Below the pieces are notes generated by a model that saw only the letters and a list, made by a program, of their open reading frames with translations, had not been told where the DNA came from and searched no databases. A program made the position numbers and the translations under genes. Shown in pieces: positions 34,468 to 42,055 of a DNA stretch of 64,000 bases (its first letter is position 1; every line of letters starts with the position of its first letter). Source of the DNA: Limimaricola pyoseonensis (GTDB lineage Bacteria > Pseudomonadota > Alphaproteobacteria > Rhodobacterales > Rhodobacteraceae); assembly GCF_900102015.1 (NCBI RefSeq), contig NZ_FNAT01000002.1:124001-188000 (forward strand), written 5' to 3'.

Positions 34468-35817
34468 ATGACCTCGCACCCCATGCGCGCGGCCTGGAGC
34501 CGGGCCCGGCTCTACCGCCTGCCGCCGCCGGCGCTGCTGGCGCTGCTCTACGTCACCTTCATCCTCGTCGGCACCGCGCTGCTGCGCACGCCCTGGGCCA
34601 TGGTCGAGGATCTCGGCTGGGGCGGCGCCTTCTTCACCGCCACCTCTGCGGTCACCGTGACCGGCCTCGTGCTGGCCGACACCGGCGCGGCCTTCACCCC
34701 CTTCGGGCAGGGCGTGATCGCGGTGCTGATCCAGATCGGCGGGCTCGGGCTGATGGTCTTCGCGGTGCTGCTGCTGACCGCGCTGGGCATCCCGATCGGC
34801 ATGCCGCAGCGGATCATCCTGCGCGAGGATCTGGGCCAGACCTCGCTGTCGAACCTCGCGCAGCTGGCGCGGCTGGTGCTGAAGGTGGCGCTTCTGTGCG
34901 AGGCGGTGGGCGTCGCCGCGCTGATGCTGGTCTTCGTGCCCGAATTCGGCTGGGCCGGGGGCGCCTGGCAGGCGGTGTTCCACACCGTCTCGGCCTTCAA
35001 CAACGCGGGCTTCGCGCTGTTTCCCGACAGCCTCTCGCGCTGGGCCGGCAACCCTATGGTCAACCTCGTCGTGCCGGCGCTGTTCATCATCGGCGGCCTC
35101 GGCTTCGTGGTGATCGGCGACATCGCCCAGAAGCGCGCCTGGCGGCCGTTGACCCTGCACAGCAAGCTGATGCTGGCGGGCTCGGCGGCGCTGATCGCCT
35201 GGGGCTGGGCGATGGTGCTGCTGCTCGAATGGGACAACCCCGGCACGCTGGGGCCGATGGGACCGGCCGAGAAGCTGATGGCCTCGTGGTTCCAGGCGGT
35301 GACGCCGCGCACCGCCGGCTTCAACACCATCGACATCGCCGCGATGGAGGAGAGCACGGCGCTGGTGACGATCCTGATGATGCTGATCGGCGGCGGATCG
35401 ACCTCGACCGCGGGCGGCATCAAGGTGACGACCTTCATCGTGCTGCTGCTCGCGACGGTGGCCTTCTTCAAGCGCCGCACCACGCTGCACGTCTTCGGCC
35501 GCAGCCTCGGGGTCGAGGAGGTGATGAAGGTGATGGCGCTGACCACGGTGAGCATCCTCGTCACCATGACCGCGCTGTTCCTGATCTCGATCCGCTGGGA
35601 GGGCGAGATGTTCGACCTCGGCTTCGAGGTGGCCTCGGCCTTCGGCACGGTCGGGCTGTCGCGCGGCGCGACGACCGAGCTCGACGGCTTCGGCCAGCTG
35701 GTGATCTGCGCGGTGATGTTCCTCGGCCGGGTCGGGCCGCTGACGCTGGGCTTCTTCCTCGCCACCCGCAGCCGCCCGCGTGTGGGCTACCCCGACGGGC
35801 AGGTCTACCTGGGCTGA
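34468..35817 (+). CDS. ktrB: Potassium uptake channel subunit (KtrB/TrkH)
   Basis: 449-residue channel with four M1-P-M2 repeats. The four filter regions are readable: TSAVTVTGLVLAD, SAFNNAGFALFP, TPRTAGFNTID and ASAFGTVGLSRG, each with the single filter glycine. A flexible gate region GGGSTSTAGGIKV lies in the third repeat, as in KtrB/TrkH. With the adjacent RCK gene it forms a complete K+ uptake system. Ends at a strong hairpin. Confidence 0.94.
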   Translation: MTSHPMRAAWSRARLYRLPPPALLALLYVTFILVGTALLRTPWAMVEDLGWGGAFFTATSAVTVTGLVLADTGAAFTPFGQGVIAVLIQIGGLGLMVFAVLLLTALGIPIGMPQRIILREDLGQTSLSNLAQLARLVLKVALLCEAVGVAALMLVFVPEFGWAGGAWQAVFHTVSAFNNAGFALFPDSLSRWAGNPMVNLVVPALFIIGGLGFVVIGDIAQKRAWRPLTLHSKLMLAGSAALIAWGWAMVLLLEWDNPGTLGPMGPAEKLMASWFQAVTPRTAGFNTIDIAAMEESTALVTILMMLIGGGSTSTAGGIKVTTFIVLLLATVAFFKRRTTLHVFGRSLGVEEVMKVMALTTVSILVTMTALFLISIRWEGEMFDLGFEVASAFGTVGLSRGATTELDGFGQLVICAVMFLGRVGPLTLGFFLATRSRPRVGYPDGQVYLG

Positions 35818-35824
35818 GTGCCGG

Positions 35825-35851
35825 GGGAGGCCCGCCGGCGGCGGGCCTCCC
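35825..35851. terminator. Hairpin shared by convergent ktrB and VOC genes
   Basis: A perfect 12-bp stem (GGGAGGCCCGCC/GGCGGGCCTCCC) with a 3-base loop fills most of the 37-bp gap between two converging genes. The symmetric stem could end transcription from both sides; no T-tract either way. Confidence 0.6.
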
Positions 35852-35854
35852 GGG

Positions 35855-36334
35855 TCACGCGTTCTCGTAGGCGCGGCGCAGCGCGGCGAGGTCGAGCTTC
35901 ACCATCTCCATCATCGCCGCCATCAGCCGCTTCGACTGATCCTCGTCCGCCTCGCGCAGCATCGCCTCGAAGGGCTCGGGCACCAGCTGCCAGCGCAGGC
36001 CGAAGCGGTCCTTGAGCCAGCCGCACTGCATCTCCGCGCCGCCGCCTTCGAGCAGCGCGGACCAGAGCCGGTCCAGCCCGGCCTGGTCGGGGCAGGGGAC
36101 CGAGAGCGAGACCGCCTCGTTGAAGCTGGTATAGGGCCCGCCGTTCAGGGCCTGCATCTCCTGCCCGTCGAGGCCGAACTCGACGAGGATGACGTCGCCG
36201 GCGCGGCCGCCGGGCCAGTCCACGGCGCTGGTGTTGCGGGCAGTGACCCGCGAGTTGGGAAAGACCGAGACGTAGAACTCGGCGGCTTCCTCCGCCTGCC
36301 CGTCGAACCACAGGCACGGTCTGATCTTCGGCAT
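35855..36334 (-). CDS. VOC-fold protein of the PhnB type
   Basis: 159 residues. MPKIRPCLWFDGQAEEAAEFYVSVFPNSRV, GQEMQALNGGPYTSFNEAVSLSVPC and GWLKDRFGLRWQLVPE are the standard blocks of the family once mis-named 3-demethylubiquinone methyltransferase. The usual metal-ligand positions are poorly conserved in this family, and enzymatic function is unknown. ATG at 36334 with GGAGG upstream. Lies downstream of, but separated by a terminator from, the purine operon. Confidence 0.82.
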   Translation of the reverse strand: MPKIRPCLWFDGQAEEAAEFYVSVFPNSRVTARNTSAVDWPGGRAGDVILVEFGLDGQEMQALNGGPYTSFNEAVSLSVPCPDQAGLDRLWSALLEGGGAEMQCGWLKDRFGLRWQLVPEPFEAMLREADEDQSKRLMAAMMEMVKLDLAALRRAYENA

Positions 36335-36394
36335 GTCGCGTCCTCCCTGTCGCCGGCGCCATGCTACACCCGGAACGGGTGGTGCGCGCATGCG

Positions 36395-36422
36395 AAAAGG
36401 CCCGCCACGGGGGGCGGGCCTT
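36395..36422 (-). terminator. Intrinsic terminator of the purine operon
   Basis: On the minus strand, a perfect 10-bp stem AAGGCCCGCC/GGCGGGCCTT with a 6-base loop runs into TTTTCGC, 23 bases after the stop of the binding-protein gene. Confidence 0.85.
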
Positions 36423-36445
36423 CGGGTGCCGTTCGGACGTGCCGC

Positions 36446-37522
36446 TTACTGCGGGATGTCGCCCTCGATGCCCTCGACGTAGAAGTTCAGGCCGAGCAGC
36501 GTCCCATCGTCGGCGGTCTCGCCCTCGGCGAGCCATTCCGAGCCGTCCTGCTTGTTGAGCGGGCCGGTGAAGGGGTGCACCTCGCCCGCGGCGATCGCGT
36601 CCTTCAGCTCGAGCGCGGCCTCGCGCACCTCGGCCGGCACGGCCTCGGTGATCTCGCCGATCTCGACCATGCCGCTGTCGATGCCGGCCCAAGTGTCGGT
36701 CGATTCCCAGGTCCCGTCGATCACCGCACCGACGCGGTCGACATAGTACTGGTTCCAGTTGTCGATGATCGAGCTGACGCGCGGCTTCGGCGCGTAGTCG
36801 AGCATGTCGGAGGCCTGGCCGAAGGTGATGACGTCACCCGCCTCCTGCGCCGCGGCCTGCGGCGCGGTCGAGTCGGTGTGCTGCAGGATCACGTCGGCGC
36901 CGGCGTCGATCAGCGCCTTGGCGGCCTCGGCCTCCTTGGCGGGGTCGAACCAGGTGTAGGCCCAGACGATGCGGAACTCGACCTCGGGGTTCACCTTCTT
37001 GGCCTGGATGTAGGCCGCGTTGATGCCGCGGATCACCTCGGGGATCGGGTAGGAGCCGATATAGCCGATGATGTTGCTCTCGGTCATCTCGCCGGCGATC
37101 AGGCCCTGCACCGCGCGGCCCTCGTAGAAGCGGGCCGAGTAGGTCGAGACGTTGTCGGCGCGCTGGTAGCCGGTGGCGTGCTCGAACTTCACGTCCGGGA
37201 ACTTCTGGGCGACGTTCATCGTCGCTTCCATGAAGCCGAAGGAGGTGGTGAAGATCATGTCGGCGCCCTGCAGCGCCATCTGGGTCAGCACGCGCTCGGC
37301 GTCCGGGCCCTCGGGCACGCTCTCGACATAGACCGTCTCGACCTGGTCGCCGAAGGCCTCCTCGACCGCGAGCCGGCCCTGGTCGTGCTGGTAGGACCAG
37401 CCGAGATCGCCGATCGGGCCGACATAGATGAAGCCGACCTTGGTCTTGTCGTCCTGGGCCATGGCGCCGGTGGCCACGGCCATCGCGGCGGTCGCCCCCA
37501 GAAGCAGTTTCTTGATCGTCAT
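36446..37522 (-). CDS. BMP-family ABC transporter substrate-binding lipoprotein-like protein (nucleoside/purine)
   Basis: 358 residues with a signal peptide ending ATGAMAQ (no lipobox Cys, so a soluble periplasmic receptor). The BMP/PnrA fold is recognisable: VGFIYVGPIGDLGWSYQHDQGR, DMIFTTSFGFMEATMNVAQKFPDV, YSARFYEGRAVQGLIAGEMT, ADVILQHTDSTAPQ. Members bind purine nucleosides. It is the last gene of the operon; expression as the final cistron before a terminator suits a highly abundant receptor. Together with the two permeases and double ATPase it forms a complete importer. Confidence 0.9.
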   Translation of the reverse strand: MTIKKLLLGATAAMAVATGAMAQDDKTKVGFIYVGPIGDLGWSYQHDQGRLAVEEAFGDQVETVYVESVPEGPDAERVLTQMALQGADMIFTTSFGFMEATMNVAQKFPDVKFEHATGYQRADNVSTYSARFYEGRAVQGLIAGEMTESNIIGYIGSYPIPEVIRGINAAYIQAKKVNPEVEFRIVWAYTWFDPAKEAEAAKALIDAGADVILQHTDSTAPQAAAQEAGDVITFGQASDMLDYAPKPRVSSIIDNWNQYYVDRVGAVIDGTWESTDTWAGIDSGMVEIGEITEAVPAEVREAALELKDAIAAGEVHPFTGPLNKQDGSEWLAEGETADDGTLLGLNFYVEGIEGDIPQ

Positions 37523-37555
37523 GTCGTGTCCCCTGTTGGTGGTTGTCCCCGCGCC

Positions 37556-38467
37556 TCAGCTCGAGGCGTGGAAGCTGCGGCCCAGCGATCCCGGAGCGCG
37601 CCCGGTCCGCAGGATAACGAGAACCAGGATGGTCGCCAGGTAGGGCGCCATCTGGAGGTATTCGATTGGGATCTGCACGCCGCCCGAGGCCTGCAGCGCC
37701 AGCTGCAGCGCCGTGGTGCCACCGAACAGCCAGGCGCCCAGCACCAGCCGCCCCGGCCGCCAGCTGGCGAAGACCACGATCGCCAGCGCGATCCAGCCGG
37801 CGCCGGCGGTCATGCCCTCGGTCCATTGCGGCACGCGCACGAGGCTGAGATAGGCGCCGCCCAAGCCCGCGCAGGCGCCGCCGAAGGCGATCGCCATCAG
37901 CCGCACCCGCACCACCTTGTAGCCCAGCGCATGCGCGGCATCGTGGTTCTCGCCCACCGCGCGCAGCACCCGGCCCGCGCGCGAGCGGTTGAGGAACCAC
38001 GCCACGCCGGCGACGATGCCGAGCGCCAGGTAGACGATGATGTCGTGGCGGAACAGCACCGGGCCGAGCACCGGGATGTCGCGCAAAAGCGGCAGGTAGA
38101 GGTCGGGCACCGAGGGGCCCTTCACGCCGATATAGCCCTGGCCCAGCAGGGCCGAGAGGCCGAGGCCGAACAGCGTCAGCGCCAGGCCGGTGGCGACCTG
38201 GTTCGACAGGAAGACCTGCGTCAGCACGCCGAACACCATCGACAGCGCCGCCGCACCCAGCGCCGCGCCGGCGAAGCCGAGCCAGGGGGAGCCCGAGGCT
38301 GTGGCGACGACGAAGCCGCAGACCGCGCCGGTGATCATCATGCCCTCGACGCCGAGGTTCAGCACGCCCGCGCGCTCGACCACCAGCTCGCCGATGGCGG
38401 CGAGCAGGATCGGGGTCGAGACGACGATCAGCGCCGAGAGCAGCAGGACCGGGTCGATGTTGCTCAT
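37556..38467 (-). CDS. Nucleoside ABC transporter permease 2
   Basis: 303-residue branched-chain-transport (BPD_transp_2) type permease with about eight hydrophobic segments. ERAGVLNLGVEGMMITGAVCGFVVA near the N-terminus and RAVGENHDAAHALGYKVVRVR, the ATPase-contact loop, are typical of the BMP-linked partners (YufQ/NupQ-like). Its ATG overlaps the first permease's stop as ATGA. Confidence 0.92.
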   Translation of the reverse strand: MSNIDPVLLLSALIVVSTPILLAAIGELVVERAGVLNLGVEGMMITGAVCGFVVATASGSPWLGFAGAALGAAALSMVFGVLTQVFLSNQVATGLALTLFGLGLSALLGQGYIGVKGPSVPDLYLPLLRDIPVLGPVLFRHDIIVYLALGIVAGVAWFLNRSRAGRVLRAVGENHDAAHALGYKVVRVRLMAIAFGGACAGLGGAYLSLVRVPQWTEGMTAGAGWIALAIVVFASWRPGRLVLGAWLFGGTTALQLALQASGGVQIPIEYLQMAPYLATILVLVILRTGRAPGSLGRSFHASS

Positions 38468-39546
38468 GCCACGGCCCCCCGGCCCAGACGGAAGCGGAAA
38501 TGCGTCAGCAGGTCGACCGCCAGCAGGAAGAACAGCAGCATGCCCTGGAACATCTGGATCGCGGCCAGAGGCAGGTTCATCTGCAGCTGCGCCAGCTCGC
38601 CGCCGATATAGGTGAGCGCCATCAGGAGCCCCGCGAGCAGGATGCCCACCGGGTTCAGCCGGCCGAGGAAGGCGACGATGATCGCGGTGAAGCCGTAGCC
38701 CACGTTGAAGTCGATGCTGAGCCGGCCGGCCGGGCCCGCCACCTCGAACATGCCGGCGAGGCCGGCCAGGGCGCCCGAGATGCCCATGCAGATCACCACG
38801 AGCCGGCCCGGATTGACGCCGCCGAACACCGCGGCGCGCGGGCTCTCGCCCGCCAGCCGGATGCGGTAGCCGAGCTGGTGGCGCGCCATGACGACCTGCG
38901 CGACGATCACCGCCACGAAGGCCAGCAGCACGCCCCAATGCATGCCGGTGTTCGGCAGCAGCTCGAGATTGGCGGCCGAGGGGTATTGCGAGAGGTTGCG
39001 CGAGCCGGGAAAGCCCATGCCCTCGGGGTTTCTCAGCAGGCCCAGCGACATCGAGGCCAGCAGCGCCTCGGCCACGTAGACCAGCATCAGGGAGACCAGA
39101 ACTTCGTTGGTGCCGAAGCGCACCTTCAGAAGCGCCGGGATCATCGCCCAGAGCAGGCCGCCGAGCGCGCCCGCGACGATCATCGCGGGAAACACGATCC
39201 AGCTTTCGGCGGGGTAGATGGCGAGGCCGGTCGCGGCGGCGAAGATAGCGCCGAGGATGTACTGGCCCTCGGCGCCGATGTTCCAGATCCCGGCCTTGAA
39301 GCCGAGGCTCAGGCCGATCGCGATCAGGATCAGCGGCCCGGCCTTCACCAGAAGCTGCGGCCGCGAATAGGAGGCGAAATCGCCGAAGAGCGGGTCCCAG
39401 AAGATGGTGCGGATCGCCGCGACCGGGTCCTTGCCAAGCATGGCGAAGAGCAGCCCGCCCGCCACCATGGTCAGCGCCACGGCGACGAAGGGCGTGGCCA
39501 GCGTCCAGGCGCGCGACGGCTCGGGGCGGCGTTCGAGACGGATCAC
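38464..39546 (-). CDS. Nucleoside ABC transporter permease 1
   Basis: 360-residue permease (YufP/NupP-like). GFKAGIWNIGAEGQYILGAIFAAA and the contact loop RIRLAGESPRAAVFGGVNPGR are clear; about nine hydrophobic segments. The start is a GTG at 39546 with GGAGG immediately upstream; no in-frame ATG precedes it. Between ATPase and permease 2 in the operon. Confidence 0.9.
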   Translation of the reverse strand: MIRLERRPEPSRAWTLATPFVAVALTMVAGGLLFAMLGKDPVAAIRTIFWDPLFGDFASYSRPQLLVKAGPLILIAIGLSLGFKAGIWNIGAEGQYILGAIFAAATGLAIYPAESWIVFPAMIVAGALGGLLWAMIPALLKVRFGTNEVLVSLMLVYVAEALLASMSLGLLRNPEGMGFPGSRNLSQYPSAANLELLPNTGMHWGVLLAFVAVIVAQVVMARHQLGYRIRLAGESPRAAVFGGVNPGRLVVICMGISGALAGLAGMFEVAGPAGRLSIDFNVGYGFTAIIVAFLGRLNPVGILLAGLLMALTYIGGELAQLQMNLPLAAIQMFQGMLLFFLLAVDLLTHFRFRLGRGAVA

Positions 39547-39605
39547 GCCGCCTCCGCGGGGCGGCGCGGCCCCCTGTTCATCTTCCCAGAAATACGCAAC
39601 TTTCC

Positions 39606-41129
39606 TCAGCTCTCCCCAAGCGCCGGTTCCATGTCGTGGGCGCCGCCCAGCATCATTCCGATTTCGTGCAGACCCAGCCCCTCGGCCGGGCGCGGCGCCC
39701 CCAGCCGGCCGGCGTTCAGCGCGGCGAAGCGGTCCGAGATTTCCATCAGCTCGTCGAGATCCTGGCTGATCACGATCACCGCCGCGCCGCGCTCGGCCAG
39801 GTCGAGCAGCGCCTGCCGGATCGTGGCCGCCGCCATCGCGTCGACGCCCCAGGTCGGCTGGTTCACGACCAGGATCTCGGGCCGCTGCAGGATCTCGCGG
39901 CCGATCACGAACTTCTGCAGGTTGCCGCCCGACAGCGCGCGCGCCGCCGTGCCGGCGCCGGGGGTGCGCACGTCGAAGGTCTCGATCACCTTCTCGGCGT
40001 AGCCCTTGGCGCGGCCCCAGCGCAGGAAGCCGTGGCGCACGAGATCCTCGCGCGGGCCGGCGGTGAGCATGGCGTTCTCGGTCAGGCTCATGTCCGGCAC
40101 GGCGGCGTGGCCCATGCGCTCCTCCGGCGCGCAGAGCAGGCCGATCCGGCGGCGCGCGGTGACGCCGAGCCGGCCGATCTCGCGGCCCTTGAAGCGGATC
40201 ATGCCGGGCGCGGTGGCCATCTCGCCCGAGAGCGCCATCGCCAGCTCGTCCTGGCCGTTGCCGGCGACGCCGCCGATGCCTAGCACCTCGCCCGCGCGCA
40301 GCTCGAGGTCGATGTCGCGCAGCGCGGTGCCGAAGGCGCGCGGCGCCGGGGCCGAGAGGCCCTTGAGTTCCAGCACCACCTCGCCGGTGGCGCCGAGGCT
40401 GCGCGAGGGCGTCGACAGGGTCGCCCCGACCATCTGCTCGGCCATGTCGCGCGCCGCGGTGGTCTTGGGGTCGCACTTGCCGACCACGCGGCCCTGCCGG
40501 AGGATCGTCGCGGTGTCGCACAGCGCGCGGATCTCTTCGAGCTTGTGGCTGATATAGAGGATCGACACCCCCTCGGCGCGCAGCTTGCGCAGCGTCTCGA
40601 ACAGGATCTCGACCTCCTGCGGGGTCAGCACCGAGGTCGGCTCGTCCATGATCAGAAGCCGCGGCTCCTGCAGCAGGCAGCGGATGATCTCGACCCGCTG
40701 GCGTTCGCCGGCCGACAGGTCGCCGACGGTGCGCGATGGGTCGAGCGGCAGGCCGTAGGACCGGCTGACCTCGCGAATCTGCTGGGCGAGCTGGCCCAGC
40801 GGCGGCGGGTTCTCCATGCCGAGGGCGACGTTCTCGGCCACGTTCAGCGCGTCGAAGAGCGAGAAGTGCTGGAACACCATGGCGACGCCGGCGGCGCGCG
40901 CGGCGCGCGGCTCGGCCGGGGCGAAGGCGGCCCCGTTCATCCGCATCTCGCCGCGGTCGGGCTGCACCAGGCCGTATATCGTCTTGACCAGCGTGGATTT
41001 CCCGGCGCCGTTCTCGCCCAGGAGCGCGTGCACCTCGCCCTTCGCGATCTCGAAGGAGACGTCGGCATTGGCCACGACGCCGGGATAGGCCTTGGTCAGG
41101 CCGTCAAGCTTCAGCAGCGGCTCGCTCAT
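39606..41129 (-). CDS. Nucleoside ABC transporter, double ATP-binding subunit
   Basis: 507 residues with two ABC domains. The first has Walker A GENGAGKSTL, signature LSAGERQRVEI and Walker B LLIMDEP. The second has a degenerate Walker A (IGGVAGNGQDELAMALSG) and signature LSGGNLQKFVIGRE with VVNQPTWGVD in place of the usual Walker B acidic pattern, as is normal for RbsA/NupO-like double ATPases. ATG at 41129 overlaps the xdhC stop as ATGA, tying the transporter to xanthine dehydrogenase. Confidence 0.93.
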   Translation of the reverse strand: MSEPLLKLDGLTKAYPGVVANADVSFEIAKGEVHALLGENGAGKSTLVKTIYGLVQPDRGEMRMNGAAFAPAEPRAARAAGVAMVFQHFSLFDALNVAENVALGMENPPPLGQLAQQIREVSRSYGLPLDPSRTVGDLSAGERQRVEIIRCLLQEPRLLIMDEPTSVLTPQEVEILFETLRKLRAEGVSILYISHKLEEIRALCDTATILRQGRVVGKCDPKTTAARDMAEQMVGATLSTPSRSLGATGEVVLELKGLSAPAPRAFGTALRDIDLELRAGEVLGIGGVAGNGQDELAMALSGEMATAPGMIRFKGREIGRLGVTARRRIGLLCAPEERMGHAAVPDMSLTENAMLTAGPREDLVRHGFLRWGRAKGYAEKVIETFDVRTPGAGTAARALSGGNLQKFVIGREILQRPEILVVNQPTWGVDAMAAATIRQALLDLAERGAAVIVISQDLDELMEISDRFAALNAGRLGAPRPAEGLGLHEIGMMLGGAHDMEPALGES

Positions 41130-42055
41130 CCGGCCCTGTCCCTCGTCATTCTCTCGTTCCCGCCTCTCAGTAACGCGGCCGCGACGCCGACGGCAATGGC
41201 CTGGGGATCGCGACCGAGGGTCGTGTCGCCTATGGGACAGGCGATGCACGAAATCGAGGCGGATGAATGGCCTAGCGCCGAAAGACGCGACCGGAAGCGG
41301 GCCCATTTGGTGGCCGATCCGATCAGCCCGCAGCTGGCGAATCCGCGGCCCAGCGCGGCGTGGCACAGCTCGAGATCGAGGTCGTGGCTGCGGGTCAGGA
41401 TCAGGTGGTCGGCGTCGCGCGGCGCGCGCGGCATCAGCGCGGCGGGGGCGGCGGCGGGGATCGCGGTGACGCCCTCGGGGACGCTGTCGGGGAAGCAGTC
41501 GGGCGCGAGGTCGATCCAGGTGATCGACAGCCCCGGCATCGGCGCCATGACCGACACGATCGCCCGCCCGACATGGCCCGCGCCCCAGACCCAGAGCGGC
41601 CGGCGCAGGGGCGGGGCGGCCTCGACGAGCCAGCCTTCGACCAGCGCCGGGGCGGCGCCGGGCCGCATGGCACGCGCCTTGGCGGCGACCGCGCCGGGCT
41701 GCGCGCCCGCCGGCCCGAGCGGGCGGGCGAAGGGCAGGGCGTCGGGCAGGCTGGCTTCCTCGAAACGTTCCCAGACCAGCGTCACCGCGCCGCCGCAGCA
41801 CTGTTTCAGGGCCGGGCCGAGCGGCAGGCGCCTCTGCGCCGCACGGCGGCCCGCCGCCAGCATGTCGCGCGCCGCCGTCACCGCCTCGTGCTCCAGCGCG
41901 CCGCCGCCGATGGTGCCGGACTGGCCCCCGGCCCAGACCAGCATCGCCGTGCCCGCGTCGCGCGGCGCGGAGCCGGCGGTGGCGGCGACCAGCACCCGCA
42001 CCACCGGCCCGTGCGCCGCCACCGCGGCGGCGAGCGCCTCGCGCTCGAAGCTCAT
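41126..42055 (-). CDS. xdhC: Xanthine dehydrogenase accessory protein XdhC
   Basis: 309 residues. XdhC binds molybdenum cofactor, supports its sulfuration and inserts it into XdhB without being part of the mature enzyme (known from Rhodobacter capsulatus). Visible segments are VRVLVAATAGSAPRDAGTAMLV, GTIGGGALEHEAV, LGPALKQCCGGAVTLVWE (conserved Cys pair) and a Rossmann-like LWVWGAGHVGRAIVSV, then GLIGSATKWARFRSRL. Overlaps both xdhB and the ABC ATPase gene through ATGA. Confidence 0.93.
   Translation of the reverse strand: MSFEREALAAAVAAHGPVVRVLVAATAGSAPRDAGTAMLVWAGGQSGTIGGGALEHEAVTAARDMLAAGRRAAQRRLPLGPALKQCCGGAVTLVWERFEEASLPDALPFARPLGPAGAQPGAVAAKARAMRPGAAPALVEGWLVEAAPPLRRPLWVWGAGHVGRAIVSVMAPMPGLSITWIDLAPDCFPDSVPEGVTAIPAAAPAALMPRAPRDADHLILTRSHDLDLELCHAALGRGFASCGLIGSATKWARFRSRLSALGHSSASISCIACPIGDTTLGRDPQAIAVGVAAALLRGGNERMTRDRAG

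Noticed and set aside
35780-38611. 943-codon open frame on the plus strand
   Set aside because: Antisense to the PhnB-type gene and to the BMP receptor and permease genes, with shadow composition.
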